DNA from: Prorocentrum cordatum
Lineage: Eukaryota; Sar; Dinophyceae; Prorocentrales; Prorocentraceae
NCBI GenBank assembly: GCA_963575745.1
Contig: CAUYUJ010016062.1
Coordinates: 21,001 to 85,000, forward strand
DNA length: 64,000 nt
Direction of reading: 5' to 3'
In this document: positions 39,647-49,320 of the stretch, in pieces
Layout: each line of letters starts with the position of its first letter
How positions within the stretch are numbered: the first letter of the stretch is position 1
The notes under the pieces: model-generated
The model's database searches: none
The model's input: only the letters and a program-made list of their open reading frames with translations
Told to the model about the DNA's origin: nothing
Made by a program: the position numbers and the translations under genes

Positions 39647-39864
39647 GAGGCCTCCTAGATGGGATCGGAAAAGACTACGTCGGTGGATCTCGCCGCGCCG
39701 CCGATACATCCGCGATGCATCGACGATACATCGGCGACGTGGGCGATGCGTCAGCGGCGTCGGCGTGGGGAAAATCGGGCTCCGCATCGGGCCGCATCGC
39801 CGATGCATCGCCGAAAGGACGCGATCCTCCGACCCCGTCTACTCCGACCCCAGCTGGGAGGCCC
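39647..39864. mobile_element. Family E element, copy E4
   Basis: GAGGCCTCCTAGATGGGATC ... several CGATGCATCG units ... GCGATCCTCCGACCCCGTCT/ACTCCGACCCCAGCTGGGAG/GCC. Both ends present. Confidence 0.85.
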
Positions 39865-39865
39865 G

Positions 39866-39911
39866 GCCTATGGGCCCATCCTTTCCGCACCCGTCTTGAT
39901 CGTCCCGAAAG
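39866..39911. repeat. Family C right-end fragment
   Basis: GGGCCCATCCTTTCCGCACC/CGTCTTGATCGTCCC, two bases after E4. So C6-E4-C fragment suggests E4 inserted into, or beside, a second C copy. Confidence 0.6.
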
Positions 39912-40074
39912 TTGCTGCTCCCCCGGATCTGTTAGGGGGCAGCAACTGGGAAGTCTTCGTCGGAAGGACGAACGGAAAAATGGAGCCCCAGCGGGGGGCT
40001 GCTACGTCGGAGCAGGCTGCGGATGGAGCGGCGGGGTTAAGCCGGATTAAGCGAGGCTAGTCTTGATTTGGGAG

Positions 40075-40199
40075 AACAGCTGGCAACGCTTGAGAAATAT
40101 GAGAAACAACATGTTTAAAAAATTGTCAAGCAGTCGTCCCCAGACTATTGTTTGACTAGTTTTGAATATTCCTCATGTAGAGGGACAAGCGCGACTGAA
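40075..40199. mobile_element. Family B element, copy B5 (left end diverged)
   Basis: AT-rich interior AACATGTTTAAAAAATTGTC, GTCGTCCCCAGACTATTGTT box and right end CATGTAGAGGGACAAGCGCG/ACTGAA. Confidence 0.65.
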
Positions 40200-40291
40200 G
40201 ATACATCTGCATGGAACAAGGTTCCGAACCGGGGCAGAATCAGAATTGCACCGCCCAGAAACTGCATCCAAACATCTGGGAGGCCTGGATT

Positions 40292-40632
40292 CGGACGCCC
40301 GAAATGGGCACGGAAAACATGGGCACACTGCCCAACGACAAATGTTGTCCCAAACCAACAGCGGCCGCTGTTGGGCAGGCGGCCGTCTGTCTCAAATGGA
40401 CACAGGCCGCGGCGGCGCGGACAGCGCGTCCCGTTCAGAATGAACAGGAACTGCTGCTGGGCATCGCACCCATTCTTCCCGTACCAGTTTCGGGCGTCCA
40501 GAATTGTTAAAGTCGCCCCCCAGTACCACCCGCCCGACCTGCCTCCGGCCTCCCCCTCTTCCTCCCTGCCTCATCTTGGCGGCGCGCTCAGGGGGGGAGG
40601 GGGAGGGTAGAAGACTCCTCCGGAAGGAGGCA
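40292..40632. repeat. Family C element C8 plus shared flank Z (340-bp duplicate)
   Basis: A complete C element (40292-40501, TCGGACGCCCGAAATGGGCA ... TTTCGGGCGTCCA) followed by AAAGTCGCCCCCCAGT and about 120 bp that recur with C9 at 41784-42122. In the minus reading the flank beside C reads VGRVVLGGDFN, like the GGDFN step of an APE endonuclease. Confidence 0.8.
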
Positions 40633-40792
40633 TCGCACCCATTCTTCCCGCCCGCACCCATTTCGCTCGCGCCGACAGCGAACATCTGGGAGGCCTGCCA
40701 CCTGCTCCCCCCCCGTCAGCCGACCCGGCGCGCGCCTGGCCGCCGCGCGTGCCCGCAGCCTCGGCCCCCCAGGCGCGCCCCCACTCCTCTTA

Positions 40793-40921
40793 GGCCGGGC
40801 CCCTCCTCCTACAGAGGGATTCTGGACGAACGAAAAATACTCCCAAAATAACCCCAAATTGCAAACATCGTCCCCGGACATTTTTTTGACTTTTTCCCCG
40901 TGTAGAGGGACAGGCCCGACT
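40793..40921. mobile_element. Family B element, copy B6 (short)
   Basis: GGCCGGGCCCCTCCTCCTAC/AGAGGGATTCTGGACGAA ... TTTTTCCCCGTGTAGAGGGA/CAGGCCCGAC. At 129 bp it is the shortest complete B, with about 100 fewer interior bases shared. Confidence 0.85.
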
Positions 40922-41059
40922 GACCCCTCCTCTCGAGAGAGGCCCGCCGCTGGCCCGGCGGTCCTCGTGCCGGCAGATGTCCGAGTAGTCCTGCGCCGGC
41001 AGCCGGTGCACCTGCGCCGACTGCTGAGGACCCCGCCGCCCCCTCGTCCTCCGCCGCTC

Positions 41060-41480
41060 GGCTCTCTCCCCTTCTCTCCTCCTCCTCCTCCTCCTCCTCC
41101 TCCTCCTCCTCCTCCTCCTCCTCCTCGCGTCCTCCTCCTCCTCCTCCTCCTCCTCCTCCTCCTGCTCCTGCTCCTGCTCTGCTCAATGCTCTCCTCCTGC
41201 ATCTCCCTCCCCTTCCGCTGCTTCCTCCTCTCCTGCTTTACCACCTGAGGCGCAACCGAAGGTGATTTCGCCGCCTCTGAAGAAGAAACCCACAGGCGAG
41301 AGCACTCTCCCCGCTTCCTCTTCCTCCTCGCCTCCTCCTCCCCATCCTCCTTCGCCTCCTCCTCTGGTCGGTGCTGCCCGCTCGCCGCTCCACCCCCATT
41401 CCCCTCCCTTCTGTTTCTCTTCCTCCTCTGCTCCGTTCTCTCGTTCTTCATCTCCCTCCCACTCCCCTCCGTTGTTTCCT
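41060..41480. repeat. (CCT)n tracts
   Basis: Main tract 41075-41180 (with CCTGCT units at its end), then looser CTTCCTC-rich sequence to 41480. Frames here are artefacts. Confidence 0.85.
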
Positions 41481-41517
41481 TTCCCCATCGGATGGTGATG
41501 GGGGGCGACCTAAGTCT

Positions 41518-41646
41518 GGCCATCGCTCGGACGTCCATTCCCTGTGTGTTTTGTCGGTTTCGTGCGTGGTTTTTTCGCAGGATGATCCACGATGCTCCTT
41601 AACAATCACCGCCGGGAAAAAAGTGCACACGTCCGAGCGATACCAA
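41518..41646. mobile_element. Family L element, copy L4
   Basis: GGCCATCGCTCGGACGTCCA ... GATGCTCCTTAACAATCACC ... CACACGTCCGAGCGATACCA. Most compact complete L. Confidence 0.85.
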
Positions 41647-41783
41647 CAAGTGGAGGTGAAGAAGAGGGCCTCAAAGAAGCCATGTACAGTCCCGTCTGGG
41701 CCCCCGCTGACTGCAAAGGGGCCCATTCAAGGGCCTCTTTGGGGCTCTTGGGGCCTTTTCTGATCTTTCACCCTCCATTATCT

Positions 41784-42122
41784 TGGACGCCCGAAATGGG
41801 TACGGAAAGAATGGGTAAAATGCCCAACGACAAATGTTGTCCCAAACCAACAGCGGCCGCTGTTGGGCAAGCGGCCTTCTGTCTCAAATGGACACAGGCC
41901 GTGGCGGCGCGGACAGCGAGTCCTGTCCAAAATGAACAGGAACTGCTGTTGGGCATCGTACCCATTCTTTCCGTACCAGTTTCGGGCGTCGAGAATCATT
42001 AAAGTCGCCCCCCAGTGCGACCCGCCCGACCTGTCTCCGGCCTCCCCCTCTTCCTCCCTGCCTCATCTTGGCGGCGCGCTCAGGGGGGGTAGGGGGAGGG
42101 TAGAAGACTCCTTGGAAGGAGG
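41784..42122. repeat. Family C element C9 plus shared flank Z (340-bp duplicate)
   Basis: C9 (TTGGACGCCCGAAATGGGTA ... TTTCGGGCGTCG) with about 45-bp terminal inverted repeats, followed by AAAGTCGCCCCCCAGT and the same flank as at 40503-40632, ending TAGAAGACTCCTTGGAAGGA. The flank minus reading is VGRVALGGDFND. Confidence 0.85.
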
Positions 42123-42319
42123 CTGCTTCTTAGACGGCACCCGCTCTACACCTGCAGATGAGGCCCGCGTCTTCTGAGGAGCAGGGGCGCTCCTGAGACA
42201 ACGATCAGCCAGACGGGCTGGCCGGCGCCGGCGGGCCTCTGGGAGAGCCGGGGCGCTTGACGTCGAGTAGACGGCTCCCCTAGGAGCCGCCTGGTGCGTG
42301 TGGCCGACTCTCCCTCTCT

Positions 42320-42525
42320 GCATCCTCCTCCTCCTCCTCCTCCTCCTCCTGCTCCTCCTCCTCTTCTTCCTCCTCCTGCTCCTCTTCCTCTTCCTGCTCC
42401 TCCTCCTCCCCTTCTTCCTCCTCCTGCTCCTCCTCCTCCTCCTCCTCCTCCTCCTCCTCTTCCTCCTCCTCCTCCTCCTCCTCCTCCTCCTCCTCCTTCT
42501 CCTCCTCCTCCTCCTGCTGGAGGCA
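42320..42525. repeat. (CCT)n tract with CTGCTC and TTC variants
   Basis: About 200 bp. 42123-42319 before it is GC-rich without a recognised gene. Confidence 0.95.
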
Positions 42526-42704
42526 GCCTGCGAGGTCGCGCTGCGGCCAGTGGCGTGCGGGAGCCCCCCTCGCCCGATTCCTCCCCGCCCCTGGGGGGGG
42601 GGGGGGAGCCTGCACGCACGCCGCCAGCGCAGCCAGCGCCCAGCGCGTCCGGGGGCCGTAGGCCTGCGCCCCCCCCTGGCAGCTCGGGCCGCCGCGGCGT
42701 CTTT

Positions 42705-42896
42705 CGGGTCGGGCGCAAGGGGGGGATAGCACAGGGGGGGGGTTTGAGATCAGCTCACGTAGCTGATTTTCCCGGCGCCTCCCGGCGCCGGAGGCGGCTA
42801 TGCATCGAGGAATGGGCCCCTCGGTGGGGCCGAAACCAGCTGCATGCAGCAAATTTCGTAACCCTCCCTCTCCCATCCCCCCCTTTCGCCCGGCCC
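42705..42896. mobile_element. Family J element, copy J3
   Basis: CGGGTCGGGCGCAAGGGGGG ... CTTTCGCCCGGCCC with the same GGCGCCTCCCGGCGCC hairpin and CAGCTGCATGCAGC as J1. GTCTT occurs just outside both ends but the match is weak. Confidence 0.8.
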
Positions 42897-44154
42897 AAGT
42901 CTTGACTCTTGATTCTTACCAGCTTCGAACATGTCCCCATCCCTGAGATTGACGCGCCAAAAGGCGATGACAATCTTGGGGAGGCGCCCTCAACAAATAA
43001 GGGAATCCCTGAGACTGGCATCGTGATGAGGCGATGCCCAGCACAGGGATAGGGATATGTTCCAGGCTGGTAAGATTCCTCCTCCTGCTGCTGCGAGGGC
43101 TGCCGAAGCAGGGCACGCCAAACGAGGCGCGGACGCCCTCGTTTTGGCGCAACAGGCGCCCCTGCATGCAAGGGAGGGGCCGGAGGGACAGCCACGGAAG
43201 GACCTGAGGAACGGCGAACCCAGTGTGAACCCAAGCTGTTCCTGCTTTCAGCACCTTGGCTGTACATGTCAACCATGCGCTCTGATGGCTTATCCTCTTC
43301 TTCTCGACTCGTACCGCTCAAAACCCTGAATCAGAGAGGCAGACAAGACAACAACACGATGTTCACATGGCATCGGCTGCCGCCCCCACACCCCGGCCGC
43401 TGACACCATTGCTCCTCGACTAAGGTTGACAACCTACCTTGCTTAGACATCCCTGCAGGGATCCTGTGCGCTGTTTCGCTTCAAAACTCCGTACGGAAGG
43501 TCTACTCCGTGCCCCCGTGCAACGGTCACTATTGGAACTTACTTGATCGATCCGTACATCATCACCCGAATGACTCTGCGATTCAATCCCGGCACATCTT
43601 TTTGTCCGGGCCCAGTACGTGCGTCGAAGGCACGGTGACTCACCCGGAGAAAGAACACGCCCTGGATAACAAGCTTTCCAGAAGGTGCCAAGCTTCAGTC
43701 AACACACGCACCGAATCGAACATCACCACAGAATGCCTGAGACCAAACCTTGGCGCCCAGAAAGCAGAGAATCCCGCCTCAGGTCCCCCGAGAGACCCGC
43801 GAATGTCCCAGCAAGGTAGGGCAGTCGACCCTGGTCGCGGGATTGCGGCAAGGCGCCCCAGCGCGAGGGGGAGCGCCGCGCCGAAACCGCGCGCGCTCGA
43901 CAACCCCCCGGCGCGGCCTCCTGTGCGCAGCGCCACCGCGGACGACCAGCTGCTATCTGGGTGAGCCAGGGACGGAGCAGGACAGCCTGCGAGTCGTCGG
44001 AGGGGAAAGATCTCGGGCACTGGCACGTCTGCGTCTCAGAGATCCTGGCTTCGTGACATGCGCTGGGGGAACGCCTCCCCCGTCCCGTCTCACGAGCTGG
44101 AGCTGCCACCATCGGAAAAACACAAGCTACGGCAAACCTGGGCTGCCACCATTC
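42897..44154. other. Element-poor spacer
   Basis: About 1.25 kb without family ends. Short frames on both strands (e.g. minus 43640-44026, VPEIFPLRRLAGCPAPSLAH) are protein-like but unrecognised. A relic gene or an exon cannot be excluded. Confidence 0.35.
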
Positions 44155-44356
44155 GGGGAGACGTAAGACCCGGGTACGGGGGACTCGGAAAACCCCGACG
44201 AGGTCGTTAAAAAAATGACGAGGCCGAGCCTGCATTTTGACGAGGCCTCCTGCTGCAGACATCCCACAAAACTCCTCCTCGTCAAAATCCGAGTCGCGGT
44301 CGTCAAAAAACGATGGCGAACCCGAGTCCTGGCAAACCCGGGTCTTACGCTCCCCC
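44155..44356. mobile_element. Family U element, copy U1
   Basis: GGGGAGACGTAAGACCCGGG at the left and the inverse GGGGGAGCGTAAGACCCGGG at the right, about 200 bp. GACGAGG motifs recur inside on both strands. The minus reading is open throughout (ICQD-like VCQDSGSPSFFDDRDSDFDE). The second copy is U2. Confidence 0.9.
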
Positions 44357-44618
44357 GAACCATCACAAAAGTGATTCAGGTATAATCTCTGGCCTCGGGG
44401 ACCTGTCCCTGGCCGGCTCCCCTTACACGTGGCCCCGGCTGTACCCCAAAGGGCCATCGGCAGAACCCCTGCACACCTCGAGGAACCCAGAGGCGTCCGG
44501 CTCCCGGTTCGCAGCCCTGGCAACATGGGGCGGCGGGGGGGAGGCGGCGGTCCGCGACCGCCTCGAGACGCGCAAGACAACCCTTCAAACGACAGAGGCC
44601 TCCCCCGTGGGGCCCGAG

Positions 44619-44825
44619 GAGGAGGAGGAGGAGGAGGAGGAGGAGGAGGAGGGGGAGGAGGAGGAGGAGGAGGAGGAGCAGGAGGAGGGGGGGAGGAGGA
44701 GGAGGAGGAGGAGGAGGAGGGGAGGGGGAGGAGGAGGGGGGGGAGGGGGAGGAGGAGGAGGAGGAGGAGGGAGGAGGAGGAGGAGGAGGAGGAGGAGGAG
44801 GAGGAGGAGGAGGAGCAGGAGGAGG
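44619..44825. repeat. (GGA)n purine tract
   Basis: GGA triplets with GGGGG and GCA interruptions. 44357-44618 before it has no recognised gene. Confidence 0.95.
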
Positions 44826-44989
44826 CCTCCCTTCGACGACGAGAAGGTGGGGTCGGAGGAGCGCGCCACGTCGCCGCCGGCGGCGTGGCGAGCATCGGGC
44901 GCCACGCCGAGCCGCGGCGCCGAGATGCCTCAGCGGTGCGGAGCTGTCCTGCGACCTCCGCCCCCCTGATTCGGGGGCGCGCAAGCAGT

Positions 44990-45141
44990 GATGGGCCTGT
45001 TTTCCACCACCACCACCATAAGTTGGAGGGGGAGGGTGCCCTCCTCCTCCTCCTCTTCGTCCTCCTCCTCTTCGTCCTCCTCCTCGTCCTCCTTCTTCCC
45101 CCCTCCAACTTATGGTGGTGGTGGTGGAAAACGCTCCCATC
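44990..45141. mobile_element. Family V foldback: inverted repeats around a CTC tract
   Basis: GATGGGCCTGTTTTCCACCA/CCACCACCATAAGTTGGAGG and its inverse (right arm 45102-45138) enclose a CTCCTCTTCGTCC tract. Arms of about 45 bp with few mismatches. A single copy in the window. Confidence 0.85.
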
Positions 45142-45348
45142 AAGCAGGGATCAGCGATCCATGGCTTTGGGCGCGCGGTCGCCAGTTTCCAGGGGTCGGG
45201 GGAGGCGCCCCAAACCCAAAAGGCGGCCCGTGCCGCCTCTCTTTCGGCGGCGGGAGTCCGCGATTCCCCGTGGAAACTGGACCCGTCGCCAAACCACGCC
45301 CCCCTTCTCATGGTTGCGATCGCCTGACCTCTGCGCGGACCCCACCTC

Positions 45349-45480
45349 TCGCCATCGCTCGGCCGTCCATCCACCAAGCACCTCTGGGCCTCTCGGGCGC
45401 GCACTCTCTCTTGCAGAGATGGCCCACCGTGCACCTCGATGGCCATCGCCGAGAACAACGGCCCACGTCCGAGCAGTACC
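45349..45480. mobile_element. Family L element, copy L5
   Basis: TCGCCATCGCTCGGCCGTCC ... TGCACCTCGATGGCCATCGC ... CCCACGTCCGAGCAGTACC. Complete. 45142-45348 before it contains a shorter inversion, CAGTTTCCAGGGG ... CCCGTGGAAACTG. Confidence 0.8.
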
Positions 45481-45504
45481 CCAAGGTCTGGGAGGCCTAG
45501 AACT

Positions 45505-45707
45505 GGCGGCGAGCGCGGGGGGGAGGCGAGGATGGGGTGGGCCTTCTCAGAAGACTCGGCAGTCCCCCGGCCTGCGGAGAAGCCTTCCGGGCCTTCCCCG
45601 AAGGCACAGACAGCTTCTCAGAAGGCGCGAGGGCTTCTGAGAAGCCCCGTGGCCCCCTGAGAGAGCCTCCTCCTTCTCGCTGCCCCCCCCCCTCGCCCGC
45701 GGCCGCT
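45505..45707. mobile_element. Family M element, copy M4
   Basis: GGCGGCGAGCGCGGGGGGGA ... CTCGCTGCCCCCCCCCTCGC/CCGCGGCC; internal TTCTCAGAAG and GCTTCTGAGAAGCC. Lies 25 bp after L5. Confidence 0.85.
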
Positions 45708-45861
45708 AATAGAACCTACCCGCGGACTGGCGCACGATGCTCCGGGGGACGTCGACGGACCACCACCCCACCGGCTCCTGGCAGGGCCGACCCCCGGGCC
45801 CGGGAGGTCGGCTCCTGCGCCTCCTGCGCCCCTTGTGTCCAAGCCAACAAAGGCGCACTCC

Positions 45862-46133
45862 AGGGATCGACCTAGAAACCGTGCTGTTCGGTTTCGTGTT
45901 GGCCTCGTCTTCCCTCGTCTCATCTTCGGCCCGCCTCTGCTGCAAACCAACATATCCGAACGCAAACGGCCCCGACAGGGATCGGCTCAAAAGGTGTTTT
46001 TCGCTTCCGTGTCGTCTTCGTGCCCCCTCGCTGTATCTTCGGCGTCTTCGTTTTGCCGTCTCTGTCCCTTGTTGTATATTCAGCCCGCCCCTGCTGCAAA
46101 ATGACATCGGAATGAAAGCGGCCCACGAGAGAT
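45862..46133. repeat. Family R-like tandem pair
   Basis: Two units of about 120-155 bp, each with TTTCGTGT/TTCCGTGT, CTCGTCT, TTCGGCCCGCCTCTGCTGCA or TTCAGCCCGCCCCTGCTGCA, AACGGCC/AGCGGCC and GATCG. The TTTTCGTTTT-like phrasing recalls R1. Confidence 0.7.
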
Positions 46134-46244
46134 CGCCTGCACGAGCACGGTTGAGGTGGACCCCCGGCGTACAATCGCACCGATCCTGGGCCCAGGAGGG
46201 GCCAGGCCAGCATCGCTTAGGGGACCGCGCGGGAGGGGGAAGGA

Positions 46245-46500
46245 GGGAGGACGGGGATGATACTAACGACGTGATGAAGGGAGGAGGAGGGAGGAGGGAA
46301 GGGGGGAGGAGGGAAGGGGGGAGGGGAGAGGGAAGAGGAGAAAGGAGAAGGGAGGAGGCAGGGGGGAGGAGGAGGCTGAGGAGGGAGAAGGGGGATGATG
46401 AAGAGTGGCCAATTGACGTCCTCCGATCTTCCTGGACGGGTCCGTTCTAGAAGAAGAAGAAGAAGAATAAGAAGAAGAAGAAGAAGAAAAACAATAAGAC
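46245..46500. repeat. (GGGA)n/(GGA)n then (AAG)n tracts
   Basis: GGAGGGAGGAGGGAAGGGGG phrasing to 46395, then AAG/AAT triplets at 46448-46500. Confidence 0.9.
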
Positions 46501-46508
46501 GAAACTGC

Positions 46509-46580
46509 CTGAACATAACTTCTGGCGCTTCGCGCGGATCCAAGAAATCCACACGGAACGCCAAAAGTTTATGTCTATGC
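46509..46580. mobile_element. Family D element, copy D5 (minimal)
   Basis: CTGAACATAACTTCTGGCGC/TTCGCGCGGATC followed almost at once by the inverse arm GAAATCCACACGGAACGCCA/AAAGTTTATG. Only the two arms remain, a 72-bp hairpin. Confidence 0.85.
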
Positions 46581-46721
46581 CCGTTTTTGATCTTCGAGGT
46601 CAGCTGACGTCCTCCGATCCTTCTGGACTGGCCCGCGCCTCTCGATGGCGGCTCCCTGATTGGGTCTTCAGGGATAGGAGGCCTCGAGGATAGGAAGACT
46701 ACCCCAAGCTGAACCTTCATA

Positions 46722-47143
46722 TTGGGAGGCCACTCGTGCTTCGGGCCCCATTCCTCAGGGGGCCGTCGGAAAAGATGGGGTCGGAAGACCTCGCCGCATC
46801 GCCGATGCCTCCGCGATGCATCGTCGATGCATCGGCGTCGCATCGGCAATGCAGCGGCGAGGTCCGCGTGGGGAGCATCGGGCTCCACACAGAGCAGCAT
46901 CGCCGATGCATCGGCGATGCGGCGCGGCGCGACCCTCCGACCTCGTCTACAGCCAGACCCATGGCCGAAGAACATCCTTCAAGAGCATGGGACCCTTCGC
47001 CGGCCAAAGCACAGAACAGCCGAGGGTACTCACCACAAGGTTGCACGAGAACACCTAAAGACCACCAGGGTGCCCTCCCCGAGCCGACCACGATCTGATG
47101 CCTCGGTCCGATCGTTGACCCGACCCCATCTGGGAGGCCGAGA
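46722..47143. mobile_element. Family E element, copy E5, interrupted
   Basis: GGGAGGCCACT at the left, GATGGGGTCGGAAGACCTCG (46777), a CGATGCATCG core and GCGGCGCGGCGCGACCCTCC, then about 150 bp of unrelated sequence, then GACCCCATCTGGGAGGCC. The interruption has no recognised ends. Confidence 0.6.
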
Positions 47144-47304
47144 ACCTCTGAGCCGCCGATCTGCCGAACAGCGAGGGACCTCTTCCTCGGGCGCGGCGGA
47201 ACCGACCCCTGGCAGGCCATCCCCTTCCGTGACGTCGCCCTCGCCCTTCGAGCTCCCCTCCGGCCGCATACATGACTTCGTCTTGGGGCGAGGCGAGGGG
47301 CTTG

Positions 47305-47776
47305 CTTGGAGCAGGGACCGACCGTCCCGGCATTCCTGTAGTCCTACCACGACATGCTCTTGGAGCCCAAGAAGGTCCCAACAACAAAAGCAAGGCTCTC
47401 AGAACAGACTCCCGAGGCGATGAGACAAAACAAGATCAACCGGACATGTTCTAAGAACATGTCGTGGAAGCCACAAAAGCGGTTCTTCGAGCATGGCATG
47501 GTGGGGCTACATTGGGCGCCCGAGTTATCCGGGGTAACTCGGGTCCGGGGTAACTCGGGTTTGTATTCCCGAAAAAGGAACCCGAGTTAGCCCTGACCCG
47601 AGTTACCCCTGATGATTCGGGGCTCTGGACGCCCGAATTACCCGGGGTAACTCGGGTCCGGGGTAACTCGTGTTTGGATTCCCGAAAAAGGAACCCGAGT
47701 TAGCCCTGACCCGAGTTACCCCTGATGATTCGGGGCTCTGACTATGGGCGAGCCAGGACGCTTCGTCACTGCTTGG
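47305..47776. mobile_element. Family G element, copy G3, hosting the H pair
   Basis: CTTGGAGCAGGGACCGACCG ... GACATGTTCTAAGAACATGT ... GGTGGGGCTAC, interruption by two H units, then TATGGGCGAGCCAGGACGCT/TCGTCACTGCTTGG, the inverse of the left end. Confidence 0.8.
47515..47740. mobile_element. Family H tandem pair H1-H2, nested in G3
   Basis: Two copies of a unit of about 112 bp: GGGCGCCCGAGTTATCCGGG/GTAACTCGGG ... GACCCGAGTTACCCCTGATG/ATTCGGGGCTCTG. Each unit has inverted ends (GCCCGARTTATCMGGGGTAA). The junction CTGGACGCCCGAATT joins the units without spacer. Confidence 0.85.
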
Positions 47777-47879
47777 TTGCTAGGGGTCCGCTGCACCGCC
47801 CCCGACGTCCGCACGCGGCCGGCGCGCGGCCTCTGGCCGTGAGCCCGCGCGCGGCCTCTGCCTCGGTGTTTCGACATTA

Positions 47880-48257
47880 TCGGCGGTGGGCAAACCTCCC
47901 TTTCGTAAACCTCGCCTTAGTGAAAGCTGCGGGCAATATTTATATCCATATCCAGTGCGTCTTGGACTTTCTTGGAAGGGGCGCCGCAAGGCCGAGGCGC
48001 ACTGGATATGGATAAAATTGAGCCTTTTTGGAGGCAGATTATAATCCATATCCAGTGCGCCTCATGTTTCTTGGGAAGAGTGTCCGAAACTCCAAGACGC
48101 ACTGGATGTGGATAAAGACATTGCCCGCAAAACGGCCTGGGACCGAAACCGACGGACCTGGACCCGCAAGAATGACGGCCGCGACGCCCTCTCGCGAGCC
48201 GAAAACGACCAATTCCTGAATCGTCGTGTCAGGGTAGGAGGTCTATCCACCTCCGAC
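47880..48257. mobile_element. Family A element, copy A7, hosting T1
   Basis: TCGGCGGTGGGCAAACCTCC ... CTTAGTGAAA, then T1, then AAAACGGCCTGGGACCGAAA ... CGTCGTGTCAGGGTAGGAGG ... CCACCTCCGA. Intact A copies show no extra sequence at this point. Confidence 0.9.
47929..48128. mobile_element. Family T element, copy T1, nested in A7
   Basis: GCGGGCAATATTTATATCCA/TATCCAGTGCGTCTTGGA and its inverse, TCCAAGACGCACTGGATGTG/GATAAAGACATTGCCCGC: arms of nearly 40 bp, total 200 bp. A central second inversion, GCGCACTGGATATGGATAAA / ATAATCCATATCCAGTGCGC, is also present. Confidence 0.95.
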
Positions 48258-48309
48258 ATGAGAGGGCAGAAAGTCCACCCCGAGAAGAACCACCCTGACA
48301 CGCGAGCCC

Positions 48310-48420
48310 TTTAGTAAACGCGCCCAAACAAGGAAGCGAACAGGGCCGGGCTGTTAAGTAAACGCCCAGGGCTGTTCAGTAAACGCCAGTTGTCCGGTCC
48401 GAGTGGTTCTTCCTGCCTTG
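48310..48420. repeat. Family AA repeat, copy 2
   Basis: TAGTAAACGCGCCCAAACAA ... GAACAGGGCCGGGCTGTT ... ACGCCCAGGGCTGTTCAGTA. Confidence 0.6.
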
Positions 48421-48426
48421 AGACGT

Positions 48427-48566
48427 GGAGCGGAAGGGGGGAGGGGGGCTTGGCTCCGGACCTCGGCGTTGAGCGGCTGTTTGGTGCAGTGCTCCCATGG
48501 GGAATGCTCTGGGGAGGCGCCCACCTGCTTGGAAAGCGCGCAAAATAGCCAAGATCTGCCCCATCG
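48427..48566. repeat. Family BB repeat, copy 1
   Basis: GCGGAAGGGGGGAGGGGGGC/TTGGCTCCGGACCTC ... CCACCTGCTTGGAAAGCGCG ... AGCCAAGATC. Also at 62803-62928, and the start is at the window's right edge. Confidence 0.65.
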
Positions 48567-48649
48567 GGGGGGAAGGGGGGTGCGAGGGTCCGCGCCGATC
48601 GGCAAAACAACGAATCAGAAAACGGTCTCGAGTTCATTTGCTTGCGCGC

Positions 48650-48820
48650 CAAGAGTGTCCCTAGCAAAGATGCACGGTGAGGATGTAAGACACTTGGAAG
48701 TCCAATTGCCAACTCAGAGCTCCCTAGGTGCCAACATTGGCTCAGGATGGGCCGAAGAAGCAGGGATGCAAGGGTAGCCTTGATGAAGCAGCGCACCCTT
48801 ACTTTGCATTTGAACCGTAA
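48650..48820. mobile_element. Family S element, copy S6 (diverged ends)
   Basis: GCAAAGATGCACGGTGAGGA ... GGATGGGCCGAAGAAGCAGG/GATGCAAGGGTA ... GCACCCTTACTTTGCATTTG. The interior is clearly S; outer ends are decayed. Confidence 0.6.
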
Positions 48821-48827
48821 AGGACTT

Positions 48828-48962
48828 CCCGATGGGTCGGAGTAGATGGGTCGGAGGATCGCGCCGACTCGTCGATGCATCACCGATGTCGGCGATGCAT
48901 CGGCAAGGCATCGGCGAGGCATTTTTGGAGAAGCATCGGCGATGCATCGGTGATGCCTCCGG
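48828..48962. mobile_element. Family E element, copy E6 (one end)
   Basis: GATGGGTCGGAGTAGATGGG/TCGGAGGATCGCGCCG then CGATGCATCG units to 48955. The opposite end is missing. Confidence 0.7.
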
Positions 48963-49119
48963 CCCCTCCTTCTCTGAACACATGCGAATGACAACCAAAC
49001 GCGGGTCTCACGCGAGATGGCCTAGCGACCTCACGTGTCGGCTTGCGCGGACCGCCAACGCAGCACGCGACATTGGAGAGGAGGGCGCGCACGCGCGACC
49101 TCGCGCGGGGAGCTTAAGC

Positions 49120-49320
49120 GCGGGTGCGATTTATATCCATGTCCACTGCGTTTTGGATTTTGGGGAAGGGGCGCCAACGGGCTGTGGCGCAGTGGATATG
49201 GTTAAACATCTGATAGTTAGGGGCAAGATTGTTTCATCCATATCTTCGGAGCCTCTGTTATCGAAGGAAGGACGTCCGAAACTCCAAGACGCAGTGGGCA
49301 TGGATACAAATGTTGCCCGC
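49120..49320. mobile_element. Family T element, copy T2
   Basis: GCGGGTGCGATTTATATCCA/TGTCCACTGCG ... CTCCAAGACGCAGTGGGCAT/GGATACAAATGTTGCCCGC. Same length and layout as T1 but diverged arms, so older. Confidence 0.9.

Noticed and set aside
43723-45108. 461-codon minus-strand frame
   Set aside because: Assembled from U1, a GGA tract and the V element; no consistent protein.
48640-48760. Dinoflagellate spliced-leader relic around CATTGGCTCAGG
   Set aside because: Only TTGGCTCA matches and it lies inside an S element; too short to support.
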